A stretch of DNA of 64,000 bases from Sphingobacterium sp. ML3W (lineage in GTDB: Bacteria > Bacteroidota > Bacteroidia > Sphingobacteriales > Sphingobacteriaceae): assembly GCF_029542085.1 (NCBI RefSeq), contig NZ_CP107036.1, positions 4,216,001 to 4,280,000 of the forward strand, in the 5' to 3' direction. Positions 40,622-48,904 of the stretch are shown here, piece after piece. A model generated the notes under the pieces. That model did no database searches, was not told the DNA's origin, and saw only the letters and a list, made by a program, of their open reading frames with translations. The first letter of the stretch is position 1. Each line of letters starts with the position of its first letter. The translations under genes and the position numbers were made by a program.

Positions 40622-41404
40622 ATGACTATACTCGATAAAATCATTGAACGAAAAAGAATAGAAGTAGAAAAGGCGAAGGCCTTAGTTCCATTCGAAGAGC
40701 TGTTGAACTATCCCTATTTCAATGTAGCCTGTCTTTCTTTACGGGAATCTATATTAGATCCTGAAAAAACAGGGATTATAGCTGAATATAAACGAGCATC
40801 ACCTTCAAAAGGAGATATCAACAGTACGGCAAAGGTCGAAGATGTTGTCAAGGCGTATGAAGAAGCCGGTGCCTCGGCGGTTTCTGTGCTAACCGATGGG
40901 GAGTTTTTCAAGGGCAATCTTGAAGATCTTTCCAAAGCAAGGGAAGCAATTAACATCCCTATTTTGCGTAAAGAATTCATCGTCGATAAATATCAGATTA
41001 CTGAGGCCAAGGCATATGGTGCCGATGTCATCCTTTTAATAGCAGCCTGCCTCAAAAAGGAAGAAGTTCAGGAGTTTGCCGCATATGCACATCAGATCGG
41101 ACTCAATGTATTGCTTGAAGTACACAATGAACAGGAACTTTTGGATAATCTTTTCGACGATATTGATGCCATTGGTGTCAATAATAGAAACTTAAAAGAT
41201 TTTTCCGTAGATCTAAACCATTCGTACGAGCTGTTGGATAAAATTCCATCCAAATATATTAAAGTTTCTGAAAGTGGTATCTCTAATCCCACAACTATCA
41301 AATCATTGAAAAAGGCTGGTTTCCAAAGTTTTCTAATCGGTGAAAATTTTATGAAAACCACAGATCCGGGGAAAGCGATCAAGGATTTCGTAAAAGAAAT
41401 TTAG
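40622..41404 (+). CDS. trpC: Indole-3-glycerol phosphate synthase
   Basis: A 260-residue TIM-barrel enzyme converting carboxyphenylamino-deoxyribulose phosphate to indoleglycerol phosphate. It contains ILDKIIERKRIEVEKAK, IIAEYKRASPSKGDI, GASAVSVLTDGEFFKG, PILRKEFIVDKYQI, GVNNRNLKDFSVD and VSESGISNP. It is the last gene of the operon here: trpD, trpF, trpB and trpA do not follow. The next gene is an unrelated sigma factor with its own promoter. Confidence 0.96.
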   Translation: MTILDKIIERKRIEVEKAKALVPFEELLNYPYFNVACLSLRESILDPEKTGIIAEYKRASPSKGDINSTAKVEDVVKAYEEAGASAVSVLTDGEFFKGNLEDLSKAREAINIPILRKEFIVDKYQITEAKAYGADVILLIAACLKKEEVQEFAAYAHQIGLNVLLEVHNEQELLDNLFDDIDAIGVNNRNLKDFSVDLNHSYELLDKIPSKYIKVSESGISNPTTIKSLKKAGFQSFLIGENFMKTTDPGKAIKDFVKEI

Positions 41405-41433
41405 AAATTATTTAAAACGAATCTAAATAAGCC

Positions 41434-41441
41434 TATCTTTG
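41434..41441 (+). promoter_or_regulatory. -7 box of the ECF sigma operon
   Basis: A perfect TATCTTTG. It overlaps the first codon of the longest open frame (TTG 41439) and so rules out that start; the next start is TTG at 41469. Confidence 0.55.
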
Positions 41442-41468
41442 CGTCAGAACAAGCAGAGAACTGGTATT

Positions 41469-41984
41469 TTGGAAAAAGATTTTTTTATTATAGATAAAGC
41501 AGGTTTTGAGCAAATATATCTTCAACACTGGGAAGGTATGTTTGCCTTTTGCCTGAGCAGTATCAAAGATGAAGAGCATTCCAAGGAAATCGTACAGGAT
41601 GTTTTCAAATCACTTTGGGAGCGACGTGAAGAGCTTCGTCTCATAGAGGTGGAACGGTATCTGATCAGATCAGTAAAGCTCAAAACATTTGAATACATCC
41701 GCAATAAAGTATCACGACAACAACACCTGGACAATATTTCAAATACAAGAGAAGAATATTACGTAGATAATTCGCTGATCGCTGATGAACTAGCCAAGAA
41801 GATATCAAATCTGATCGATAGTTTGCCCAAACAATGTAAAAATGTATTTCGCATGAGCAGAGAACAGGGGCTCACCAACAAGGAAATTGCACATAAGCTC
41901 TATATTTCTGAACGAGCGGTAGAATATCATATTTCACGAGCATTGAAAACATTAAAAACAGAACTAATGGAATATATATCCTAA
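41469..41984 (+). CDS. RNA polymerase sigma factor, ECF type
   Basis: A 171-residue ECF sigma factor. Region 2 (about 10-80) has FEQIYLQHWEGMFAFCLSSIKDEEHSKEIVQDVFKSLWERRE. Region 4 (about 110-165) has LPKQCKNVFRMSREQGLTNKEIAHKLYISERAVEYHISRALKTLK. A TTG start at 41469 is chosen because the promoter box covers the earlier one. The gene is followed by an anti-sigma gene and a TonB-receptor locus, the typical FecI-like arrangement for iron or siderophore uptake. Confidence 0.92.
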   Translation: MEKDFFIIDKAGFEQIYLQHWEGMFAFCLSSIKDEEHSKEIVQDVFKSLWERREELRLIEVERYLIRSVKLKTFEYIRNKVSRQQHLDNISNTREEYYVDNSLIADELAKKISNLIDSLPKQCKNVFRMSREQGLTNKEIAHKLYISERAVEYHISRALKTLKTELMEYIS

Positions 41985-42033
41985 ATTTAGCTATACAAAA
42001 GAAATCCTGTACTTTTGTCAGGAAGTATATCAT

Positions 42034-42672
42034 ATGAAAATAGACCATAAACTCATAGAGAAATATCATTTAGGCCAATGCTCTCCCGCAGAACAACTTC
42101 TTGTGGAGGAATGGTTATTGGATGATACCCTCGATTCGGAGCCCTTGTCTATTTCCATCACTAAAAAAACAAAATTAGAAACGGATATCTGGGCCGAGCT
42201 GAACAGCCATATTGATCAGTCCGAAGCCCCAACAATAGTGCCTCCTAAAAAATATAGCTTTAAATATATTGGAATAGCAGCCAGTATTGTATTTTTACTC
42301 TGTTTTGGTTTTTATCAATTCAGCAAGGATGCCGAAAAAGCTGCCGCCATCTTTGATAACAGAACTAGTGCTGGACTGAAGTATATTAACCAGAATAGTT
42401 ATAATATCATCTTGGGTAAAAATGCACGGGCTGAGATCAATACGGATACCGGGGAATTCAAAACCTCAGGCAATATGATGTTCATTCCCAAAAAAAACTT
42501 TGCATTTAGCTTTTCTGGAACAGATAAAAAGAGGGAGCTCAAACATGGGGAAACATATTTTGTATTAAAACCACAAAAAAATGGCAAGCAGGTAATAATC
42601 TCCAAATCGGAACTTACCTTTTTAGCCCCTACCATCCAACACGAACTGAAAATACAATTTAATATCATCTAA
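42034..42672 (+). CDS. Anti-sigma factor, FecR-like but short
   Basis: A 212-residue membrane protein. The N-terminal cytosolic part (about 1-70: MKIDHKLIEKYHLGQCSPAEQLLVEEWLL) resembles the sigma-binding domain of FecR-type anti-sigma factors. One membrane segment lies at about 76-94, and a periplasmic beta-rich domain follows. It is shorter than a typical FecR (about 320) and lacks the usual DxLPDGSxVxLNxxS text, with YNIILGKNARAEINTDTGEF in that place. It starts 49 bases after the sigma gene, its presumed partner. Confidence 0.85.
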   Translation: MKIDHKLIEKYHLGQCSPAEQLLVEEWLLDDTLDSEPLSISITKKTKLETDIWAELNSHIDQSEAPTIVPPKKYSFKYIGIAASIVFLLCFGFYQFSKDAEKAAAIFDNRTSAGLKYINQNSYNIILGKNARAEINTDTGEFKTSGNMMFIPKKNFAFSFSGTDKKRELKHGETYFVLKPQKNGKQVIISKSELTFLAPTIQHELKIQFNII

Positions 42673-42703
42673 ATAAGAAGAACTTCAATTAGTCCATACA
42701 CTC

Positions 42704-43918
42704 ATGCTATCCAACCGCTTCACGCTATTCTTATCCTTGCTATTACTCCATTTAGTAATAAGCTGTAGAACGGAGGATGGGGGCAGAAATATCGACGGGA
42801 AGTACAGTCTCTATACGATGAATAAAGATCTCGGAAACACGATCATCACCTCAAATACCGTTGATAGTGGAAATCTAACCATTTCAAAAAATGGCATCGA
42901 CATTCCGACACAACAATTCGATCGAAGCATCATCGTTAAGGACAAGCATTTTTATTTTTTAAGAGCGGGAAAATTCAAAAAATATACACTTGAATCAAAT
43001 GGATTAAAGGAAATTGCACAGGTGGCTATGCAAGATCAGCATATTGAAAATATAAACTGGCTTGATCGAGACACATTACTCCTATTTACTTCGGACAACA
43101 AAACAAACCGTCGGCTATGGATCTATAAAATTACTGTCAACGATTTCAAAATCAACCAACAGCAAGAAGTAAAACTACCTTCGGCCTCAGCGGATTTTAA
43201 GATTCTTTCCGTCGGATTTGGTACCATACACCAACAACGGTTATTGATTGGCTATACCTTTAATAAAGTGATTAACGAGACTGACTTTACCACAATAGAT
43301 ACAATGTATATTGCGACACTGGATAAGACGACTTTACAATTAGAAAATATACAAAAAGATACTCGTTCTTCTTACCCCGGAGGAGTCAATACTGTTCAAT
43401 CTTATAGCTTTCATGACGAAAATGGCAATTTCTATTTTATGTCCTGCCCCGGTATTGCACTAGGCAACAGCCCATCAAAACCTACCGCAATTTTCAGAAT
43501 TGATAGCAATTCCACCCACATTAACCCTACTTATTTTCTCAATCTAACAGCCAAAACGCACAATCATGCTTATGGCATGTGGTATTTGGGCAACAATCAG
43601 GCTATCGTCCGTAGTGAACGTAGAGACCGATACACCGACTTTAGCGATCATCATTCCACCTATCAATTTGAGTACTATGTGGTCGATCTTATCAGCCAAA
43701 CCACAACAAAATTAAACCTACCTTTCGACAAGGGGACACGCAAAGAATCCGTTCTCGTCGAAAATGGGAAAGCCTATATCACCATAGACGACGCAAAGGA
43801 TCAGCATCAAGTTTGGATCTATAATATCAAATCAAAAAATATTCAGGTTGGTCTTACCCTAGATCAAGCGACCGATTTTATTGTCAGAATAGACCGACTA
43901 CATCAAATTTCCAACTGA
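42704..43918 (+). CDS. Lipoprotein related to DUF4374 proteins
   Basis: A 404-residue lipoprotein. The signal peptide ends LLHLVISC, lipobox cysteine about residue 21. The body is beta-rich, like a propeller, with repeated short strands (SLYTMNKDLGNTIITSNTVDSGNLTISKNGIDIPTQQFDRSIIVKDKHFYFLRAGKFKKYTLE). Its opening resembles the DUF4374 protein encoded two genes later, suggesting an old duplication. It lies between the anti-sigma gene and a TonB receptor, so it probably helps bind the transported ligand at the surface (inference). Confidence 0.75.
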   Translation: MLSNRFTLFLSLLLLHLVISCRTEDGGRNIDGKYSLYTMNKDLGNTIITSNTVDSGNLTISKNGIDIPTQQFDRSIIVKDKHFYFLRAGKFKKYTLESNGLKEIAQVAMQDQHIENINWLDRDTLLLFTSDNKTNRRLWIYKITVNDFKINQQQEVKLPSASADFKILSVGFGTIHQQRLLIGYTFNKVINETDFTTIDTMYIATLDKTTLQLENIQKDTRSSYPGGVNTVQSYSFHDENGNFYFMSCPGIALGNSPSKPTAIFRIDSNSTHINPTYFLNLTAKTHNHAYGMWYLGNNQAIVRSERRDRYTDFSDHHSTYQFEYYVVDLISQTTTKLNLPFDKGTRKESVLVENGKAYITIDDAKDQHQVWIYNIKSKNIQVGLTLDQATDFIVRIDRLHQISN

Positions 43919-44020
43919 TATTCAGCACATTAAAAAATAATAATTTTTATTTACTTATTTGACCTTCGGTAGATTTAGAGTTACGCAACTTCTCTATGTG
44001 TAATTAATCTAAATAAAGTA

Positions 44021-46411
44021 ATGTCAAAATTTAAAGTAGTATGGTTATTCTTTTTCCTAATCATATCATTTCCTTCACATTCCCAACAACTAGCCGAAGT
44101 CAAAGGTAGTGTTACCAATACATCAAACGAGCCTATTCATGGGGCAACAATTGTCCTATCAGGTACAAATAAAGGAGCCAAAGCAGACAAAAATGGTTTT
44201 TTCAAAATAAGCGGAATCTCTTTCGGTAATCATCAGGTTACAATTTCCGCTGTCGGATATCAGACTATAAATCGGTCAGTAACCTGTAGTAAAAATGTTA
44301 TTGATCTATCTGGAATACAAATGACCCCAGATCAAAAAATCATGACGGAAGTTGAAGTTATAGGTCGATCCACGACAAGTGAAGTAACACGACAACCTTA
44401 CAATGTCTCTGCAATAGATGCAAAAAAACTGTACAATACGACTTTAGATATCGGGCAGGCACTTAATAGAGTTTCGGGTGTACGCTTGAGAGAGTCTGGC
44501 GGTGTTGGATCAAATATGTCTTTTAGTATTAATGGATTTTCCGGCAATCAGGTCAAATTATTTCTGGATGGTATTCCGATGGACAATTTTGGTTCATCAT
44601 TTCAATTGAATAATATCCCGATCAATTTTGCCGAGCGTGTAGAAGTGTATAAAGGCGTTGTTCCAGTATGGCTGGGTGGCGATGCCTTAGGTGGTGCTGT
44701 GAATATTGTCACGAAAAATACCCCTGGTAAGTACATTGATGCTTCTTATTCTTATGGTTCCTTCAACACACATAAAACTGCGGTAAATGCAGGATACATC
44801 TCGAATAAGGGATTAACGATGACCTTGTCGGCCTTCCAAAACTATTCGGACAACAATTACTGGGTGAATGTGCGGACGGCTGATTTTGAAACCGGAAAAT
44901 ATACCAAAGGAAGAAAAAGGCGTTTCCACGACACCTACCGAAATGAAACAATGATTTATAATATCGGAGTCTCCAACAAGAAATATGCAGATCAGCTACT
45001 TTTTGGAATCACACTGGGTGAAAACAAAAAAGAAATCCAGACCGGAAACCACATGGACGATGTTTATGGAGGCAGAGAAGCTCTGGGAAATATCATCCAA
45101 CCCAGTGTAAAATACATCAAAAAAGATCTATTTGTAAAGGGACTAGATGTCAACATATTTGGTCGATACAATCTCGGTAAAGAACGCAGTCTGGATACAG
45201 TGAATAGAAGATTTACCTGGTCCGGAGAAAGTGAACCCAAAGATAAAAATAACCCTAATGCTCCCGGAGGTGAAAACGAACTACGCGATTATCGTTTTAA
45301 CAATAACAATGGCAACTTCATTGCCAACCTCTCCTATGCGATCAATGAAAAACACCATTTTATGGTCAATCACCTATTAACAACGTTTGACCGCAAAGGA
45401 AAAGACATATATTACCCAGATCTCGAAATCAACAAGTTGCCGCGAAAAACGACAAAAAATATTACTGCACTAGGTTATCGTACGAATATAGCCGATCAAT
45501 GGGATTTAAATGTATTTGTAAAAAATTACAACCAAAAAGGTAAATACTTTGAAGAAGTCAAGAAAAATGAAATCTACAAAAATGTAGAAACGACGGTCAA
45601 TAAATTAGGTTATGGCTTTGCCGCTTCCTACTTTGTCAATCCAACCCTACAATTGAAAGCTTCCTATGAGAAAGCTTCCAGATTACCTGAAAACAACGAA
45701 TTATTTGGCGATGCGCAAGACCTGAGTGCAAATCCAACACTTAAACCAGAGAATAGCCATAATATCAACGTCGGCCTCTCCTACACAAAAAAATGGAATG
45801 AGAACAACCATATCATCATAGATGCTAACTATACCTATAGAAATGCAACTGATTTTATAAGACTCTACATCAGCCCATTAAGCTCAAACAATAAAAGAGA
45901 GAGTAAATACCTCAATTTAAGGAGTGTACTCAATAATGGAGTAGATCTTAATCTAAAATATTTCTATAAAAATCAGTTTTCAATCGGTGGTAATCTAACC
46001 TACCAAAATATAATCAATAACACGAAATATGAGCCCGGTCAACTCGTAGAAAGCAGCGTTTACAAAGATCGCATGCCTAATATCCCATATTTATATGGTA
46101 ATGCAGATGCTGCCTATTATTTGCACCACTTCGGAGGTAAACATAATACATTGACGATCGGTTACAACCTCCAATATATCCATGCCTTCTTTTTGGATTT
46201 TCCAAGTTTGGGCACACCAGCACAGCGTTTCATTATTCCCAAACAACTATCCCATGATGTCAACATTGTCTATGCGATGGCTTCGGGAAAATACAATGTT
46301 GCGCTGGAATGTAATAACCTAACCGACGCAACACGATACGACAATTTTGAAATGCAGAAACCTAGTCGGTCTTTCAATGTCAAATTCAGATACTTTATAC
46401 GCAAAAAATAA
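44021..46411 (+). CDS. TonB-dependent outer membrane receptor, siderophore type
   Basis: A 796-residue receptor. Signal peptide (about 1-21), then a carboxypeptidase-like regulatory domain (about 24-105, VKGSVTNTSNEPIHGATIVLSGTNKG), a plug (about 115-220: RQPYNVSAIDAKKLYNT...VEVYKGVVPVWLGGDALGGAVNIVTK) and a beta-barrel ending in FNVKFRYFIRKK. There is no N-terminal STN signalling domain. It imports a siderophore or other iron chelate across the outer membrane by TonB energy; the ligand is unknown. It lies in the sigma/anti-sigma locus, 102 bases after the preceding lipoprotein gene. Confidence 0.92.
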   Translation: MSKFKVVWLFFFLIISFPSHSQQLAEVKGSVTNTSNEPIHGATIVLSGTNKGAKADKNGFFKISGISFGNHQVTISAVGYQTINRSVTCSKNVIDLSGIQMTPDQKIMTEVEVIGRSTTSEVTRQPYNVSAIDAKKLYNTTLDIGQALNRVSGVRLRESGGVGSNMSFSINGFSGNQVKLFLDGIPMDNFGSSFQLNNIPINFAERVEVYKGVVPVWLGGDALGGAVNIVTKNTPGKYIDASYSYGSFNTHKTAVNAGYISNKGLTMTLSAFQNYSDNNYWVNVRTADFETGKYTKGRKRRFHDTYRNETMIYNIGVSNKKYADQLLFGITLGENKKEIQTGNHMDDVYGGREALGNIIQPSVKYIKKDLFVKGLDVNIFGRYNLGKERSLDTVNRRFTWSGESEPKDKNNPNAPGGENELRDYRFNNNNGNFIANLSYAINEKHHFMVNHLLTTFDRKGKDIYYPDLEINKLPRKTTKNITALGYRTNIADQWDLNVFVKNYNQKGKYFEEVKKNEIYKNVETTVNKLGYGFAASYFVNPTLQLKASYEKASRLPENNELFGDAQDLSANPTLKPENSHNINVGLSYTKKWNENNHIIIDANYTYRNATDFIRLYISPLSSNNKRESKYLNLRSVLNNGVDLNLKYFYKNQFSIGGNLTYQNIINNTKYEPGQLVESSVYKDRMPNIPYLYGNADAAYYLHHFGGKHNTLTIGYNLQYIHAFFLDFPSLGTPAQRFIIPKQLSHDVNIVYAMASGKYNVALECNNLTDATRYDNFEMQKPSRSFNVKFRYFIRKK

Positions 46412-46436
46412 CACACAATTTATTAAATAACTCAAA

Positions 46437-47693
46437 ATGAAAAAGTCAAATTACTTAAGATTGCTTACAGTAGCCTGTGGCGTATTAACAATTACCGCTT
46501 GTTCAAAAGACAAGCCTGTTGAAGGAGGAGAAGATTCAGGAAACTCGAAAAAGAAGGAAAAATTTGTCTTTATCGTAACTGGTCAAGGGAGTTCGGAGTC
46601 AGGTTCATCAGGTACTTATATTGTTACTACGGATGATGTTAGCCAAGGTAATTTAAGTATTGTAGGTAACGGTATGCCAGCAACAGAATTTTCTTTTATC
46701 AATCAAAACAACCATGTTTTTGGTCTGACATACGGTGGACAAGGGCCTATCACTCCTTATGCTATTGATGCCAAAGGCGATCTGCAAAGACTTAAAGATG
46801 ATCAGGTCAACGCTGAAACCGCGGGTATCTATGGTAATTTCGGTGATAAAAATGTGATTTTAGGGACAACCAACAGAAGTATGGTAAACCCTGTCGCGAC
46901 GCTAAGAAACTATGATGCACAAAATTTCTCTATTGCCAACAAAAACACGGTCGATCTTTCCAAAGTATTGGGTGGTAAACGCATGGCGATCTGGACAGGT
47001 GTATTTCAAGTAGGTAATAAAGTCTATATTCCTTTCCAATCTGGAGATGGTTCAAATAACTGGGGCGGAGATTTTACGACGACAGATACTACCTATATCG
47101 GTATCTTCTCTTATCCTGAACTTAAATTTGAAAAAACAATCCGTGATGGAAGAGGTTCCCATATCGGAAACTGGTTTGCTCAACAAGGTTTAGCAGTAGA
47201 CGATAAGGGCGATGCATATGTATGGTTCTCGGCAAATGAAGCATCATTGGCTACAAAAAACAAATCTGGATTCCTGAGAATCAAAAAAGGAACGGATGAA
47301 TTTGATAAAGATTACTATTTCGATATCGAATCTCTTGGAAAGGGTAAAATAGCAAGAGGTAGTTATCTCAAAGACAATAAATTTTTAATGACGATCTACA
47401 ACAAGGGTGAACAGTCCGAAGGTGTAGGCGGTGGTCTTGTCAAATTATATATCGTAGATATACAAACCAAAAAAATGACGGAAATCATTGAGATTCCTTC
47501 ACATGAACAACAAGGTTATAAAGATGTCGTATATGTTGACAAAGGTGGCGCTAAGGCTTACTATACCTGTCAGGATAAAGACGACAAACAATATTACACA
47601 TACATCATTGATATCAACACCGCTACAGCAAAAAGAGGGTTGAAATTTACTGGGATATCCCAAGTATCATCAATGAGCAAAATCAGTTATTAA
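46437..47693 (+). CDS. DUF4374 lipoprotein
   Basis: A 418-residue lipoprotein: signal peptide MKKSNYLRLLTVACGVLTITAC, lipobox Cys about 22. The body (about 45-418) is a beta-propeller-like fold with FVFIVTGQGSSESGSSGTYIVTTDDVSQGNLSIVGNGMP and repeated DGRGSHIGNW, DDKGDAYVWF, DVVYVDKGGAKAYYTCQ. DUF4374 proteins accompany siderophore receptors in Bacteroidota and may be surface-exposed ligand binders. It follows the receptor gene by 25 bases and is part of its operon. Confidence 0.9.
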   Translation: MKKSNYLRLLTVACGVLTITACSKDKPVEGGEDSGNSKKKEKFVFIVTGQGSSESGSSGTYIVTTDDVSQGNLSIVGNGMPATEFSFINQNNHVFGLTYGGQGPITPYAIDAKGDLQRLKDDQVNAETAGIYGNFGDKNVILGTTNRSMVNPVATLRNYDAQNFSIANKNTVDLSKVLGGKRMAIWTGVFQVGNKVYIPFQSGDGSNNWGGDFTTTDTTYIGIFSYPELKFEKTIRDGRGSHIGNWFAQQGLAVDDKGDAYVWFSANEASLATKNKSGFLRIKKGTDEFDKDYYFDIESLGKGKIARGSYLKDNKFLMTIYNKGEQSEGVGGGLVKLYIVDIQTKKMTEIIEIPSHEQQGYKDVVYVDKGGAKAYYTCQDKDDKQYYTYIIDINTATAKRGLKFTGISQVSSMSKISY

Positions 47694-47760
47694 TCATCTG
47701 CAATGATCCGATCTGCCGACCAACATGTGCAGATCGGATTATAAAAAACCGTTTCCCATT

Positions 47761-48894
47761 ATGCTCAGTAAAATTAATGCCTGGCTACACCTTTGGTTAG
47801 GAATCGCAGCGGGTATACCCGTTATTATCTTAGGAATTACAGGCTGCGTACTTGTCTTTGAACATGATATCAAAGAATTGACCACAAACTATATTCAGGT
47901 CGCACCGCAAAAATCAGAAGAACAGCTTCCACCCTCTGCGATCTATAAATCTGTTAAGGCTGTACTTCCCGATCATGAAATTGGGAGCTCCTGGTATTAC
48001 GGACTGGATAAGTCGGTCAAAGTAAGCATAGACCATTCCGATAGCCTGGTCTATGTAAACCCCTATACAGCCGAAGTCATGGCCATTGTTGATCACGAGG
48101 ATTTTTTCCATTTCATGGATGAAGGCCACCGTCATCTTTGGATGCCAGTAAAAATAGGCCGGCAAGTCGTTGGCTGGAGCACCTTCATCTTTTTCATACT
48201 ACTGATAACAGGCATGGTATTATGGTGGCCAAAGAAATGGAACCGTAGATCAAGAGAACAGAGTTTTACGGTTAAATGGAAAGCTAAATTTAAACGTGTC
48301 AATTATGATCTCCACAACGTATTGGGTTTCTATGCGCTAACAATCGCATTCGTCATGTGTTTTACAGGGCTAATCATGAGTTTCCCCTGGATCCGTAGTT
48401 CTGTGGTCTGGATGACCGGAGGCTATCCCAACAGACCAAAAACGGAAAAGAATAATAAACCTGAGCTTCAGGATCAACCGTTAAATGATGCGTTGGTAGT
48501 GGCGGATCAAATCTGGTATAAAGTGCGTCATGAATATGCAAAATTCAACAAAGAAGCTGTTATTGTCCACTATCCCGAAAAAGAAGATAAAGCGGTGTAT
48601 GCCTGCACAGACATGGTCAACGGAAGCTGGAGAGACCTTAATTTTGACCGCAATACACTGGAACTTACCGGCCGCAAACAGGGACCAATTGATGAAGCCA
48701 ATACCACGGAATGGCTCATGCGTTCCAATTACGCCCTGCATACCGGTTTTATCGGCGGAATGACCACCAAAATAATTTACTTCATCGCATCGCTTATCTG
48801 TGCGACTTTGCCTATAACAGGATTCTACATCTGGTGGGGAAAGAAAAAAAAGTCAACCAAAAAAACAAGACGTCCGCAATTAGCAACAACTTAA
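47761..48894 (+). CDS. PepSY-domain membrane protein
   Basis: A 377-residue inner-membrane protein of the PiuB/PepSY type. It has about four membrane segments (about 10-30, 140-160, 195-215, 345-365), and soluble PepSY-like parts between them (HDIKELTTNYIQVAP; GLDKSVKVSIDHSDSLVYVNPYTAEV). Such proteins are encoded beside siderophore receptors and are thought to help reduce or release iron in the periplasm. The start MLSKINAWLHLWLG is chosen over an upstream in-frame methionine because it opens with the first membrane segment. Operon with the DUF4374 gene. Confidence 0.9.
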   Translation: MLSKINAWLHLWLGIAAGIPVIILGITGCVLVFEHDIKELTTNYIQVAPQKSEEQLPPSAIYKSVKAVLPDHEIGSSWYYGLDKSVKVSIDHSDSLVYVNPYTAEVMAIVDHEDFFHFMDEGHRHLWMPVKIGRQVVGWSTFIFFILLITGMVLWWPKKWNRRSREQSFTVKWKAKFKRVNYDLHNVLGFYALTIAFVMCFTGLIMSFPWIRSSVVWMTGGYPNRPKTEKNNKPELQDQPLNDALVVADQIWYKVRHEYAKFNKEAVIVHYPEKEDKAVYACTDMVNGSWRDLNFDRNTLELTGRKQGPIDEANTTEWLMRSNYALHTGFIGGMTTKIIYFIASLICATLPITGFYIWWGKKKKSTKKTRRPQLATT

Positions 48895-48904
48895 TTATAT
48901 AATC

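Noticed and set aside
41439..41468. Longer start for the ECF sigma factor
   Set aside because: The first codon lies inside the TATCTTTG promoter box, so it cannot be in the mRNA.
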